Positions 1 through 11,290 are shown, numbered from the stretch's first letter. The stretch is DNA of 64,000 bases from Porphyra umbilicalis (GCA_002049455.2 KV918769.1:1-64000), one strand, 5' to 3'. Made by a program: numbers and translations. Notes: a model not told the origin generated them from the letters alone.

Positions 1-140
1 GTGCTGGCGCCGTGCACAACCATGCGCCCACAGGCCTGGCCGCCGTGCCGCCCCGCGCCGACACCCTAGCGGGCGGCAAGGGCGCGCCACCGCCTTGAGG
101 ACGTCAAGCCCCCCCCGCCCGTGTGCGCTCGTCCCCCGCC

Positions 141-3100
141 ATGGACGACCAGTCGTCGACCGACGAGGAGGAGGCGCCCGGCACGTCGACAGCGCTTCGG
201 GCGCGTCGCAGCGGCCACTGTCCACGACGCGGCGCCCCACGACGACCACCAGTTTGGCGACAGCGCCGCCCGCGAGGCGACGGCGAGCGGCAACGACAAT
301 GCGGACAATGGCGGGGTGTGGCTGGGCCTGTGGGCGCAGACCTCGACGACCGACGACGAGGTCACGCGCCTCGGTGCGGCCGGCGAGGACGCGGCAATCA
401 AGGCGGGTGGCCACCTCGGCAGAGTGCGGCGTCTGCCGTGCGGTCGGCGACGGTGGAGGTTGCCGCCGCCGTCGCCGCGTGTGAGGCGGCCGGTGATGCG
501 GGGCCGGTGGCGAGCTTGCGTGCCGCGAGTGCCCTCCTGTCCAAGCTCCTCGCATCAAAGCCGGTGCACGCGCGGGGCACTGGGTCGCCCGCGTCGGCGG
601 CGATGGACGACGCCACGTCGGCCTCTTCTGCCGTGTTGCAAGCCGTCACCGCGGTGACGGTGCCGCCGCCCCGGCCACCCGCACCAGACGACGGTGACGA
701 GGGCGCCGCGGCACCCCCCGCCGATGCCGACACAAGAGCCGACGCCTCCGCCCGAGTGGCGTGCAGGCGCCTCTGCGCGCGAGCGCGTCACGCGGCGGGC
801 AGCGTCTTGTCGGCGGTCAAGGGCCTGATCCCCATGGTGCAGCCCGACGCGGGGGACCACGCGGGCGACGACGATGGCGACGGCAATGGTGGCGACGCTG
901 GCGCCACGGCGCGCGGCGGCGGCGGCACGCGTGGCCGCCAGCGTCGATGCGGCGGCTGCGGGGCGACGGGGCACAATGTGAAAACGTGTCCGGCTGACGC
1001 TGCCACCAAGGCGGCGCACGCGGCGCGTGGCGAGGCGGCCAAGGCGGCCAAGGGCGCCAAGGCCGGCAGCGGAAACAACAAGTGCAGTGCGTGCCACGCG
1101 CGTGGCCACACCCGGGCCAGCGCTGTGTGTCCGCTGCGAGCCGTCGCCCACGGCTGGTCGGGCCACAATGCAGACCGCGGGCGCGACTTGGGGTGCGTCG
1201 ACCAGCACCGCATGACGGGGGAGGTGACGACGACCGTTTCCGTGTCGGTCGACCGGTTTTTGGGTGTCCGACGACGGCTGGCGCCAGGGCGGCCGGCAAA
1301 CTCTTTGCCCCCGACGGGGCGCCCGCCTACGTCGTCGAGCCGTCGCGCGCCGACGGGGACCGCCGCCGCTGTCGCAAACGCTGCCGCCGCTGTCGCAAAC
1401 GCTGCCGCGGGGGCGGCCGCGCTGACCGAGCTGGACACGGCACAGACAAAGCATCTGCGGCTCGTTTCCATTGTCATGGACGGCACGATGCGGTACCTCC
1501 TCGAGCGCGTCGATGGTGGTGGCGGCGGGCAGGGTGCGGGCGGGGGCGGCGGCGGTGGCGGCGGCCACCGCCGGCGCACGCTCGACGAGTTTATCGCGGC
1601 CGTGCCGGCGTCGCTGACAAGCAACCACGGGCTTGCCTGGAAGCAGGTCGCTTCGACCGTCTCTTGTCGCGGCGTCGGTGCGTTTGGCGGCGCCCCCCGG
1701 CGGGCGTGCGTCGATTGCTCGGGTAGAGGCGCACGCGTCAAGCCCCGCGGGGACATCAAGGCCGTCGCCCAAGGCGACGGCGACTACTCTGCCTTTGTGG
1801 CGGCGTCGGCGGCGGTGGCAGACGCGGTGACCGAGCCAAGCCAGTTGCCGTGCAGCACGCTGCTGCCGGGTCCGGGCGACACGTCTGGTTGGGCCACCGT
1901 GGCGACGGCTTTTGAAAACCACTATGTGACGCACGTCACGTCGGCGGTCAAGACCATTGCCAAGTGCATCGTTCACGACGTCTACCCGCAGGCCCCCGGC
2001 GGTCTCGACGGACAGCGCCGCGCGGCACTGATTGCGGCCCTCGTTGCCGGCCTGCAAGCCGCCGACGGCACGCGCCCGCCGTCGTTCAAGTGGCCGGCGG
2101 GCGAAGTGTCTGCGGCGGATGGGGCTGCCATGGCGGCCGGGGCCACGCTGGCGTACGACACTGTGCTCGTCTACGCCGGTGGTGACGGTCGGCGGCGCTG
2201 TCTCCTCCAGCTCGACACGTCGACCCTGCGACAGCGGCCGCTGCACATATACCCGCTGCTCCACTATGCCCAGCTGTTGTGCATCCGTGCCGGCATCGAG
2301 GCGACCGACACGTCACCCGGCCGAGCCGCCACGTGCACCGCGTACGCGCGCGTCGGCGGCGCGCTGCTTCGCCGTCGCCTGGCGTCCGCCGGGGTGTCGC
2401 TGCCAGCGCCGACAACCGGCGGGCTGTTCATTCAAACGCTGCTCCGCCGCGCGCGCATTGTCGGCGCCAAGACGGTGGTCGGGCCCTCCATCGTGTCGGA
2501 CGGTGTCGGCGTGCACTTTACAATACGGCACCCCGCCACCGCCGCGTCGACGGCGGCCGCTCGGCGGGCGCGTCGTAAGGCTGCAAGTGACGGTCGTGGG
2601 GGGGGGGGGGGCCCACCGAGACGGCGAGCGTGCGGACGCAGCTGGACCGCATGGCGTTTTCGCCCGACGTCGTCAAGGAGCTGGCGTTTGTTGGGTGGGA
2701 CCCGGGCGTCGCGTCGATTGTCGCTGCCTACTGCCCCGGGGCGGTGCCGTTTGTTCAGTCACCTGCGCCGCACCTGCACGCGTATCGGGCGTACCGGGCG
2801 CTTCGGATTGCGGGCGACGCGCTCGCGCGGGCGGCCATGGCCGCGACCGCCGCTGCCGAGTGCCTCGTGCGGCGGGGTGGTCGGGTTTTGCCGACCGTCG
2901 ACGCGCTACACGCCAAGTTGGCTGACGTTGCGCGCGCGGCCAAGGCCACCGCGGCGGGCCTTCCCGTCGGCGGCGGTGACGCGGTGAGGCAGACGACAAA
3001 AAAGCGCGGCCGTGGAGCGCTCGGTGCGTCGACCAGGGCGGCGGGATCTCCCCCAAAGCGGACTCGTACACATCTGGTGGGCCCGCCGGCGGCCACGCCC

Positions 3101-5059
3101 GCGGCACAAGCGTCTTTGCCGCCTTTGAAGCACGCACCGACGGTGCCGACAGACGCGGTGGACCCCCCCCCCCCCAAGCGCCGGCGGTACAAGCAGCCGG
3201 CCTTTGGCGACGAGTGGCTGACCCCGATTCAACGGCAAGAGGTGGCCCGCAAGCGGGGGACGAGCGCCCCCGGCCGCCGCCGGGCCATCCTCACGCGCAT
3301 GCGCGCCACCGCGCACGCCACGATCAATGGCGGCAACGTCCAACCGTGGCACCTGTCCAACCACGTGTGTGTGTGGGTGGGCGAGGCGGCCCTATTCAAA
3401 GAGGCGGCGCACGCGACGGCGGCTGTCACGGCCAAGACAGAAGCGGCGGCGCACGCAGAGGCGGCATGGCGTGCAGTGTCGGTCGACAGTGGGGCACAGG
3501 CCGCGTGCGTCGTGCAGCGCGCGGCGCAGGACAAGCGCCAGACGGCGGCGGCATTGCGCACGGCAGAGAGAGTGGCGGCTGCGGCGGCCGCTGCTGCACC
3601 CGCTGCGCCCCCGCAGCTCGGCGCGCCCGGCACGTCGCTGCCGTCGGCCGACCGCTTGCGCGTGTTGTGTGCCGCACTCAAACGTGCGGCCGCCGCCGGA
3701 GGGCGCCTGCGCGTGCGCGTCCCGCCCACTGGTGCGACGCTGGTCGTCTCCAATGGCGCGTACCGCGAGGCGACGGGCGCCGGTATGACGAGGCGCGCCG
3801 AGGCGGCAGCGGTGGCGGTGTGGGCGGCGGCACACCCAGGCGTGTCGCGCGAGTCACTAACGGCCGGGTGCTCCCTCAAGGTCACGACGTGGGGCGCATG
3901 GGTGGTGGCGGCCACTGTGCGCATTGCGCGCACCTACACAGACGACTATCAGGCGGCGTACGGGGCGGCCGCGACGTACGGTCAACGCAAGGCGCGGCTA
4001 CACGCCCTCATCCAGCGCAACCGGTACGCGGCGGTGCTGGCGCGCCGCTTGACGGGCGGTTTGCTGCGGCGCACGGTGGACGGTACCAAGGCGGTGTTGG
4101 CGATTGGGCGGTGTCGGCCGCGCGCCGGCAGCGTCGACCTCGTGCGGCGCATGGCCAAACACGTGCACCTCGTGTACGTGGACGAGCACAATACGAGCCA
4201 GACGTGTGCAGAGTGCGGCCACGGCTTGTGCAACACGTACGTGTCGCCCGACTCGCCGGTGGACCTGACGCCCCTCAAGGCGGCAAGCAGTTACGCGCAT
4301 CGCGCGTCGGTGTCGGCGGCCAAGCGCGCCTCGCCCCTCCGCGGCGGCCGGCGCGCGCGACGGGGTGTGACGACCGGCAGTCGGTCGGGTCCACGCGACG
4401 GTGTGGCTGCCCAGCGCGCCAAGGAGCACGCAGAGGCGGTGCGGACAAAGGTGCTGCAGGCAATTGCGGCTCACGGCAAGTGGGCGTTTGGGACCGACCC
4501 GCTGGCGCTGTGGGGGGTCAAGCTGTGTACCAACGTCGCCTGCCCGGCTTCGTACGTCGGGCGAGACACCAACGCGGCGCGCAACATGTCCAAGATTGCC
4601 ATCAAGAGCATGCAGGGTCGGAGCATCTTCCCCCACATCCGGGGGTACACCGTGTCACGCGCGCCACCCCAGGAAGACCGTGTACAGGCGGTGCGGCACG
4701 CGGCTGCGATCGACGCGGGTACCTACGAGGCCGGCTACGGGTGGACGCGGTGTTCACCCACGTCGTGGGAGCCCTGGCGCCGACCTGTCGTCGCCGACGC
4801 GCCGGTCGCAGAGGCGGGGACGGCCCCCACGGCCGTGCCAGTGGCGGCGCCAACGGTGCGGCTAGAGGCGCTGGGTGTGGTGGCAGACGGGGCGCACGAC
4901 GCAGCTGCTGCGTCGGCAAGCGGTGACCTGGCGACGAGTAACGTCGGCCAGATGGCTGCTGCCAGCCCCGCGCCAGCCGCCGGGCACAGCCACTCGTCTT
5001 CGAGCCGCCTCGCGCGGGTAATCGTAGACTGTTCACCAGGTTCATCTCGTGGGGTATGA
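141..5059 (+). CDS. Fanzor-family (eukaryotic TnpB) RNA-guided nuclease with N-terminal zinc knuckles
   Basis: Fanzors are eukaryotic relatives of transposon TnpB: RuvC nucleases guided by an RNA made from the element's 3' end. Seen here: two CCHC knuckles at nt 943-993 and 1083-1131, then a long Ala-rich region, then the RuvC parts. RuvC-I is VGWDPGVAS (Asp codon 2699-2701). RuvC-II is YVDEHNTSQTC (Glu codon 4184-4186). The zinc ribbon is CAEC at 4205-4216 paired with CTNVAC at 4526-4543. RuvC-III is GRDTNAARN (Asp codon 4565-4567). All three catalytic acids and four cysteines are intact. The knuckle half (frame of nt 141) and the RuvC half (frame of nt 2630, which lacks an ATG) join at a run of 14 G, 2598-2611, so I treat them as one gene with a one-run frameshift. 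Composition also suggests frame changes near nt 200 and 420. ATG 141 is the first in-frame ATG. The gap of about 495 residues between RuvC-I and RuvC-II is large. Family call firm; the join and the start are inferred. Confidence 0.82.
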
Positions 5060-5118
5060 ATAGGGAGCTTCGCTCCTCACCTCTTCCAGAGGTGACTACT
5101 GGTCTATGTCCTGGTGAA
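5032..5118 (+). ncRNA. Candidate guide-RNA (omega/fRNA) scaffold at the Fanzor 3' end
   Basis: The sequence folds as a four-stem cloverleaf. P1 is TTCACCAGG 5032-5040 with CCTGGTGAA 5110-5118 (9 bp, perfect). P2 is TTCAT 5041-5045 with ATGAA 5056-5060. P3 is GGAGC 5064-5068 with GCTCC 5072-5076 (3-nt loop). P4 is TCACCTC 5077-5083 with GAGGTGA 5089-5095 (5-nt loop). P1/P2 and P3/P4 abut, allowing coaxial stacking. The Fanzor stop codon 5057-5059 lies inside P2, so RNA and coding sequence overlap, as TnpB and Fanzor guide RNAs commonly do with the 3' end of their nuclease gene. If this is right, the guide would be the sequence immediately 3' of 5118. Structure seen; function inferred. It could instead be a transposon-end hairpin or an mRNA 3' structure. 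Confidence 0.55.
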
Positions 5119-5483
5119 AATCCGACGACAGTTTTGATTGTTGTGTCTTCATGATGTCTTGATCGAAAGCCCATTGGCTCTGTCACTCACGGCGCTGATA
5201 GTCAACCAATGAAAGAGCAACACGGAATGAAACAAATGTGAATTTTTTAAAGTAGGACGGGGCAGAACACTCTGATTTTCAACGGAAAAGCCTGCAGCCA
5301 AGCATCCCGCGCAGAGCTCCTGGGTCGAGACTCTGCCGTGGCAGCAACCGGCGGCACGAGCACTCTGCTGCCTGAGGACGAGGCCGCCGTCTTGCGGTGC
5401 TGCTTGCCTGTCTTCTCATCTCCCCCCTGTTTTACGCCTTTGTTGGTGTCCGTCGTGGTGTGTTCCCTTTGCGGTGTCCTCGA
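5119..5483. other. Intergenic: probable right flank of the Fanzor element and upstream region of the next gene
   Basis: No gene is seen. An inverted repeat CATTGG...CCAATG lies at about 5175-5212. GC content drops sharply relative to the Fanzor coding sequence right after the cloverleaf, consistent with leaving the element. No terminal repeat could be paired with the left end, which may lie at or beyond the window start. Confidence 0.4.
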
Positions 5484-5959
5484 ATGGCTGACGCCTGTGT
5501 CGTCGAGCCCCCGATGACCGACGCCGGCGGCGGTGGAGACGGCGGCAGCCACGGCGGCCGCGCCGCACCGGATGCGCCGGTCGGGTGGCTCTCGCCCGCC
5601 GCCCGGCGGGCCAAGCCGCGGCACACCGCCGTTCCGCCGGTGGTTGGGGCCGTGGCAGCAGCCGCTGGAGGCGACAAGGCTGCCCCGCCGCCACCGGCCG
5701 ACAGCGACGGGGAGGACCGGATTGAAGTGGGGCCGCTCCCGCCGCCGGCGCCGCCCGCCCCCTCGCGGTATGCATTTGCGGCACCACCGTCGGCTGCGCC
5801 GAGGGTGGGAATTCACTCGGCTGCTGCCGCTGCACATGGCCGTCGGCCCCTGCCGTTGCCGTCATCTGGCGGGGCGGTGTGGACCACGCCTGCCCCGGGG
5901 TGGGGGCGTCAACTGGACGCGGCGGCCGAAGTCGCCGCTGCCGTTGCAGCAGGGTGGGA

Positions 5960-5990
<31 letters not shown>

Positions 5991-7301
5991 GAGGACGATG
6001 AGGAGGAAGAAGGTCGGGTTGGGGCTGGACGCCGACGGAGGGGGGTGGGGCTGGGTGCCTGGCCGTCGCCGCTGCCGAGCCCGGCCTTTGCGGGCGGCCT
6101 GAGTGCGGCAGTCGCGGACATGGGCGGTTTGGACACATGGCGCTCTCCGGCCGCCAGCCCGCCGTTGCTGAGTGGATTGTCGCTGGAAGTGGGCGAGGCC
6201 AACGCCCCGGCTTCTGGTGCTACCGCCGCTGCTCTGACGTTGGACGACGCGCATCCGCCCGCAGGCCAAGACGTCGAGCCAAGCGGGTGGGCACCGAATG
6301 CGAGCGGCACACTTCCTGCGGCCTCTGCGAGGCCGCTCACCCCTGATGCAGCCGTGGATGACACTGTTTCGCGGGCAGAACCACCGCCTGGCCGCGCAAC
6401 GCGTGCGTCGACGCGCCGCCTATCAGCGGCGGTGCCTCCGCTACAAGCGTCACCCCTGCCTACGTCCCCCACCGCTGCGGACCGCCCACGCCGTCGTGGG
6501 CGGGCCCCAGGAGCGGCACTGGTTGCGGCGGCGCCGGCGGCAGCACCGGCACCGTCTCGCGCCACACGCAGGCGAGCGCCCAAGGCAAAGACGCCGTCTG
6601 TGCCCGCCAGGCGGCGGTCGGGTCGAACGTCAGCCCGCGGCGTGGCCCCTACGCCACCGGCGGCGCCTGCGGCTAAGCGGGCCACCGGCTGGACGCCCCC
6701 GCCCACCGTGACGGACGAACGGCTGGGCGCAGCCGCGGTTGCCTCCGCGCCGGTTGACGTTGCGGCGGCTGGCGGTGCCCCCGCCCCCGTCGGCGCGCTC
6801 TTCCCCGCGGTGCCTGCAGAGGCGGGCGGAGCCGTGTTCGTCCCCCCTGCGGACGCGGGGTCGGGGTCATCGACACCACCCGCGCTGCACCAGCCGCTGC
6901 CCGTGACGATTGTGTACGGTCGGGCGGGGCGGGGCGCGCGCAAGCGCCCGCGGCAGCCGGCGGCGTCGGCGGCGAAGCGCGCCGAGCGGAGCGACGCTGC
7001 CAGCGGGGCGCCAGCTCCCACTACGGGCGGGCCGAACCGCGGCAGCGCGAGCGGAGGCTCGCCGCCTACTGATGGGTCGGCCGATGACCATTTCGGGGCC
7101 GCAAGCGCCTCCAGCTCCGAGTCCGAGGTGGAGGTGGAACGCCCCAAGCGGCGGCGGAAAGCCAAACCAAAAGGCGGCACGTCGGCGCCGGCCGGTGAGG
7201 GGGACGATGAGGCCGAGATGCAGGCGTTTTGGGAGCAGCAGCGTGCCTTCTGGGCCGACGTGGATGCAGTCGTGTTGGAAGAACAGACGCCATCCCCATG
7301 A
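5484..7301 (+). CDS. Disordered, probably nuclear protein; C-terminal motif weakly sororin-like
   Basis: One open frame of 605 codons. I start it at ATG 5484 because the frame further upstream has only a GTG. The protein is mostly Ala/Pro/Gly/Arg disorder with an uninterrupted acidic tract (Glu/Asp, nt about 5967-6015), several basic patches (RRRR, KRPR, PKRRRKAKPK) that could be nuclear localisation signals, and a Ser/Glu run. The last 30 residues are different: an acidic lead-in, then FWEQQRAFWADVDAVVLEEQ. The spacing of aromatic, VD and L-x-E resembles the short C-terminal domain of sororin/CDCA5 cohesin-protection proteins, but this is from memory of the motif only. No enzymatic domain is seen. 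Coding status is supported by length and biased amino acid use. Function is unassigned; sororin-like is a suggestion. Confidence 0.55.
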
Positions 7302-7476
7302 GCGGGATGCCCTACAGTGCATCATGGCGCCTGGCTGCAACCCATGCAACCGAGATATTGCTGCTTGGTCACTGGGACCGGCCCGCACGAGATGAGACGT
7401 TCAACGGATTAACCGTGCGATGAAGCATGGATTGACCGAAGGGCCCGGGCTCTACACTTTTATCAAGACAAAACGC

Positions 7477-8282
7477 TTAGTCGAACAGCCCGAAGCCCAT
7501 GTCCTCATCCGACTCCTCCTCGGCCTCCTCCTCCTTCTTCTGTATAGCATCAACCAGCAGGATTGTGAAGTGACAGACAGACACACGCAAAATAACTGCG
7601 TCAGGATCAACACACACCAAGGAACGACTTCCCAATTGGATCTCGATCGAACTGGCACAAGGCCATCACCGTGGCAGCAGCAGCACAGCTGCTCCAAAGC
7701 ATCGCCCACAGCCCCTTTCCACGCGTCTCCACTCCCCAAACGTACCTCCTCCTCGGCCGGAGCAGCCCCACCGACCGGCGCCGCAGCAGCCGGCGCACCC
7801 CCCGTGGGCGCCGCGCTCATCCCCTTAACAATGTCGTCAACCGAAACCTTCTGCAGCAGCTTGGCAAACAGGGATGGCCAGAAAGCCTCCACATCGACGT
7901 TGGCAGCCTTCACCAGGGCAGAGATCTTATCCTCCTGCGACCACACTCAGCAAAAAAAAAACCCATGAAAGCACTAGTATCACCAAGCGTTGTAACCACG
8001 TCAGCATCACGGCTCGATATGGCATACAGTCATAGATCTACGAGCGACAGCGCGCACTTGCCGAGCAACTCAATGCGCCCAAATCACAAAGCACTGACAT
8101 TGCCACAATACGCACAGCAGCGCAAAACTGCCTTCACGTCGAAAATCATGCACCCCAGAACATCAATGCATCCGTGACGATGTCCTGCAGGCGCACGCAG
8201 GCGCACAACATACCGTGATGCTAATGCTCTCATCGTGAAGGATGAGGGCGGCGTACACGCAGGCCATCTCGCTAGAGGCCAT
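7477..8282 (-). CDS. RPLP1: 60S acidic ribosomal protein P1, three exons
   Basis: P1 forms the ribosomal stalk with P2 and P0 and recruits translation GTPases. The gene splices exactly. Exon 1 is 8282-8214 ([17 protein letters not shown]..., 23 codons). Intron 1 is 8213-7935 (GTATGT...GCAG). Exon 2 is 7934-7746 ([20 protein letters not shown]..., 63 codons). Intron 2 is 7745-7540 (GTACGT...ACAG). Exon 3 is 7539-7477 (20 codons plus TAA), ending in [10 protein letters not shown], the universal acidic P-protein tail that binds translation factors. Both introns are phase 0. The product is 106 residues, the normal P1 length, with the usual N-terminal helical dimer domain, an Ala/Gly/Pro hinge and an acidic tail. 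No defects were seen. It is divergent from EMC4. P1 rather than P2 is chosen from the [11 protein letters not shown] start and the VNVEPFWP-like segment. Confidence 0.95.
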
Positions 8283-8817
8283 AGTGAATAAGAGTCGAGG
8301 GGACGGGGGGGAGCCGCAATGCCGAGGGGGAGAGCGATGCACGACGGGGAAGCACACGTTACGGCCACTGCCAGTCGGGGACGGGGCCGGCGAGGCCGAC
8401 AACGTTGACGGTAACGACAACGCGTGGGTAATCTGACGCCGCGCCCACGAGGTTGGTCGGCGGTTTCGCCAGCCAATCAGAGCCGACTGGCAACCGGTTG
8501 CGCAAAACAGACCAGGACACCTGCCCATGCATTCAATTATGCGAACTTGCTCTTGCAGATAATTATATCCAACTGACAGTTGCGTTTGATAAGAGCATTT
8601 CTTGCAATTGAACGTACAGAAACTATGGTCAGAACGTAGTTCATCAGATAGTAAGTTTCAGGGCCTCATGATGTCCTTCCGCACCATGGCCGCCACTTTC
8701 GTCGAGTCCACTTCTGTCCCGCGCTCGCCGAACTACCCCCTGACGCACGCCCCCCTCATCAAAGCGGTGGCGACACGTCCCCCTCTACGTTGAGCTTTTC
8801 CAACTGTCCCCCCCACC
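8283..8817. promoter_or_regulatory. Divergent intergenic region of RPLP1 (-) and EMC4 (+), with a CCAAT motif
   Basis: A 535-bp gap lies between the two divergent start codons. AGCCAATCAG at 8471-8480 is a good match to an NF-Y CCAAT box, about 190 bp upstream of the RPLP1 start. An AT-rich stretch with TTATAT lies near 8562-8570. Whether the region acts as a shared promoter is inferred from arrangement only. No other gene is seen. Confidence 0.35.
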
Positions 8818-9494
8818 ATGGGCGGCCGCCCTCGCTCCCGTCGGCGGTGGGCGATGGACTTCCCCGCCGCCGCGTACCCGACGCCCCCCAGGCCGCCGAC
8901 CGGCGCCGCCGCGGCGGCGCTCGCCGCGCACGCCACCCCCCCGGCTACGCGCCGCCCGAGGAGGCTGCCCGCCTCGCCGCCGCCCTCCTTCCTCCCCTCT
9001 CCCCAGCCACTGGCGGCGGGCCGGCGCGTGGCGGCGGCTGCGGCAGCGATGGCGGCGCGGGCGGGCCGGCGCGGGAGCCCGCCGCCCTCGCCGCAGCGCG
9101 GCGGGAGCGGGTGCGCCTCCTCTACGCCTCTGCCTGGCGGTCCTCCATGGCCCACTTGCAGCCGCTCCTATCGACGGGCGCCATGTTGTGGATGTCGGGC
9201 TCCCGCGTCGGCGTCTTTTCCGTCCTCTCGGCGGTCACGGGCGTCGGCGTGCACGTGGCCGCCCTACGCACCGTGTTGGCCCCGTTCCACGCCCTCGCCG
9301 TCGTCGACCCGGCGGTCAAGCCGCATCTGCTGTTGCCCAAGGCGGTTGCCGTCGGCCTCGTGTTGGCGGGCGTCGGGTTGAGCGTCGGCAAGTGTGCGGC
9401 GCTCGGGTTTTTGCCGACCGCTGAGGGGGACTGGGGGGGGTTGCTACGCCCGCGTGTGCAACTGGACATTGTGGGGGGGGGGCTCGTCTTGTGA
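8818..9494 (+). CDS. EMC4: ER membrane protein complex subunit 4 (frame broken at a C run)
   Basis: EMC4 is part of the ER complex that inserts tail-anchored and multi-pass membrane proteins. The C-terminal two thirds are recognisable: a first membrane segment starting MLWMSGSRVGVFSVLSAV, a second around LVLAGVGLSVGKCAALG, then GLLPTxxxDW-type FLPTAEGDWGGL, and the family ending GGGLVL. The start is ATG 8818 in a good context (CCCACCATGG). That frame gives RSRRRWAMDF, like the RRFKWAIE start of animal EMC4. The frame then has to change to reach PGYAPPEEAARLAAAL and the membrane part; the likeliest places are C runs at about 8883-8889 or 8934-8941. The region between is Ala/Pro/Gly-rich. Family call firm. 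The break is probably a homopolymer error, although a short intron is not excluded. Confidence 0.85.
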
Positions 9495-9893
9495 GGGGGG
9501 GGGGGGGGAAGTAATGGTAAAGGGTGTCGTTGGAGCGGGGGTGGTCGTGGGGCTGGGCGCTGGGCGAGGCTGTGGATGTCCTCTACCACCCACGATAATG
9601 CATCAGGGCTGCTTTCATGTGGTCGCAGGTTTGTCGCCCTGGGGCTCGGTCCCACGGGCCGGCGCCAGGCTCGTGGCGGTCGTCGTGGATGGGAACCGTC
9701 CCCACCGGAGTCGACGCGTGTGGGCGCAGCGGCTCAAAAAGCGGCAATTTGTGCGTTTCCTTACAACCGACCATCGTTGAGCCGGCGGGTCGAGGCTCTT
9801 GCGCCCCGCCACCCCCCGCCAGACCCCCTGGACCGCCCGCGGCGCCCCGACCCCCCTCCTGCGTTGCTCTGCCTTCTCCCTGACGGTCGCGCC
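9495..9893. other. Intergenic, EMC4 to DUF1365 gene
   Basis: G-rich 3' flank of EMC4, with G runs at about 9496-9508, followed by mixed-composition DNA. No coding or RNA feature was recognised. Confidence 0.4.
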
Positions 9894-10614
9894 ATGGTGC
9901 CCAGTGGCGCCCCCTACCTCCGCAGCGGCTTTTACCGCGGCCACACCTCCCACGTGTACGTCCGCGGCGGGGCCGCCGCAACGGCTGGCCACGCGCGTGG
10001 CATCCCGCCCTCCACCACTGAACACCACTGCGCTTGCGCTTGTGCACGCTGCCCACAGCCGGACACTGACCCGCTATGGTGCTGTGCGTGCGCTTTCCCA
10101 GCGCCACTCCCGTCATGCATTTCGTTATCCCCACCCATCCGCCCTCGTCACGTTGGTTCCTCTCCTCCCGCTGCAGACGGGCCCCCCCGTTTGACCACGC
10201 CTTCACCTATGCGCTGACCATGGCGTACGTGGACCTCGAAGACGCCGAGGCGGGCACCCTCGACGCGTGGCCGGCGCTGTCGACCACCACGGCCGCCGCC
10301 GCAGCGGCTTTCCTCCCCGCCGACCACGGGCGGTGGGCGCCCCCCCCCGGCGGCGGCTGTCCGACACCATCCGCGCCGCCGTGGCGGCCGCCACGGGCGG
10401 CGGCGGCGGTCCGCCTCGTGGACGCATTGGGTGCCTCACGACGCTCCGCGTAGCGGGCACGGTCTTCAACCCCATCTCCCTGTTTTACGTGTGGGGGGCG
10501 GGGGGGGCGGCGGCAGGGCGCGTCGTGGCCATCCTCGTTGAAGTCGGCAACATCCCGTGGCTCGAACAACACCCATACGTGATTGTGCCGGCGGGCGCGG
10601 CGGCGGCGACAGGG

Positions 10615-10649
<35 letters not shown>

Positions 10650-11290
10650 GGCGACCGCGGCGGCCTCCGCGTCTACACGCCAACGGCCAAGGCCTTTCAC
10701 GTGTCGCCCTTTTTTCCAATTGCGGGGCTGGCGTACGGGTGGCGGGTCGCCGACCCGACCGCCGACGCCATCACGCTGCGGATTACGCTCCACGAGGAGG
10801 CGGCGCCGTCGGCAGCAGCAGCGGCAGCAGCAGGGGCGCCGATGGTACCACCGGCGCCCGCGCCGACACGGGGGGTGTCTGCGGCGGGAGACGCGGCGGG
10901 CGTCCCCTCCACCCCCCCCCCCCCCCCACGGTCGACACCCCCCCCATCTTCACCGCCGCCCTCCACTTGACGTACCTCGCGCCCCTCACCGGCGCCGCCG
11001 CGGCCCGCGTCGTGGCGGCGTCGCCCGCCGCGCCGTGGCGGGTCATGGCGGCCATCCACCGTCACGCGGCGGGGCTCTACTTCCGGCGGCGGGCGCCCTT
11101 TTACGCGCACCCGGCAGCGGGCGGCGGCGGCGGTGGCGCCGCCGCCGCCGTGCAAGCCGTGGCGGCGGCGGTGGGGTGGGTGCTCGCGCTCCTCGCCGCC
11201 GCGCGGTCTTGGGTGGGGGGGGGGGGGGGGGGGGGGGGGGGGCGTGGGCTCTCTGGCTGCCCCGTCGCGGCGGCGGATGTGAGACGGTGA
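9894..11290 (+). CDS. DUF1365 family protein, one intron, frames broken at homopolymers
   Basis: DUF1365 proteins are of unknown biochemical role and common in bacteria and some algae. Exon 1 is 9894-9955 (SGFYRGHTSH). The intron is 9956-10176 (GTACGT...GCAG). Splicing yields RAPPFDHAFTYALTMAYVDLED, matching the family's HRF-Y-L-MLYLDLDE start. Later family blocks sit in different frames: VFNPISLFYVW and VEVGNIPWLEQHPYVI (frame of nt 10267), KAFHVSPFFPIAGLAYGW (frame of nt 10557), and RVMAAIHRHAAGLYFRRRAPFYAHP (frame of nt 10583). The switches coincide with a C run at about 10343-10350, a 32-G run at 10616-10647, and a C run at about 10914-10927. Order and spacing are those of one intact protein, so assembly homopolymer errors are the simplest explanation. 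The tail after 11215, within a 28-G run, is unreliable. Confidence 0.85.

Noticed and set aside
123-2987. Treating the zinc-knuckle ORF as a retrotransposon gag separate from the nuclease
   Set aside because: No LTR, protease or RT is nearby, and it joins the RuvC frame across a G run with the catalytic RuvC-I Asp just after the join; a single nuclease gene explains both halves better.
5032-5118. tRNA gene call for the cloverleaf
   Set aside because: The stem lengths and the lack of the conserved T-loop (GTTCRA) and D-loop bases do not fit a tRNA.
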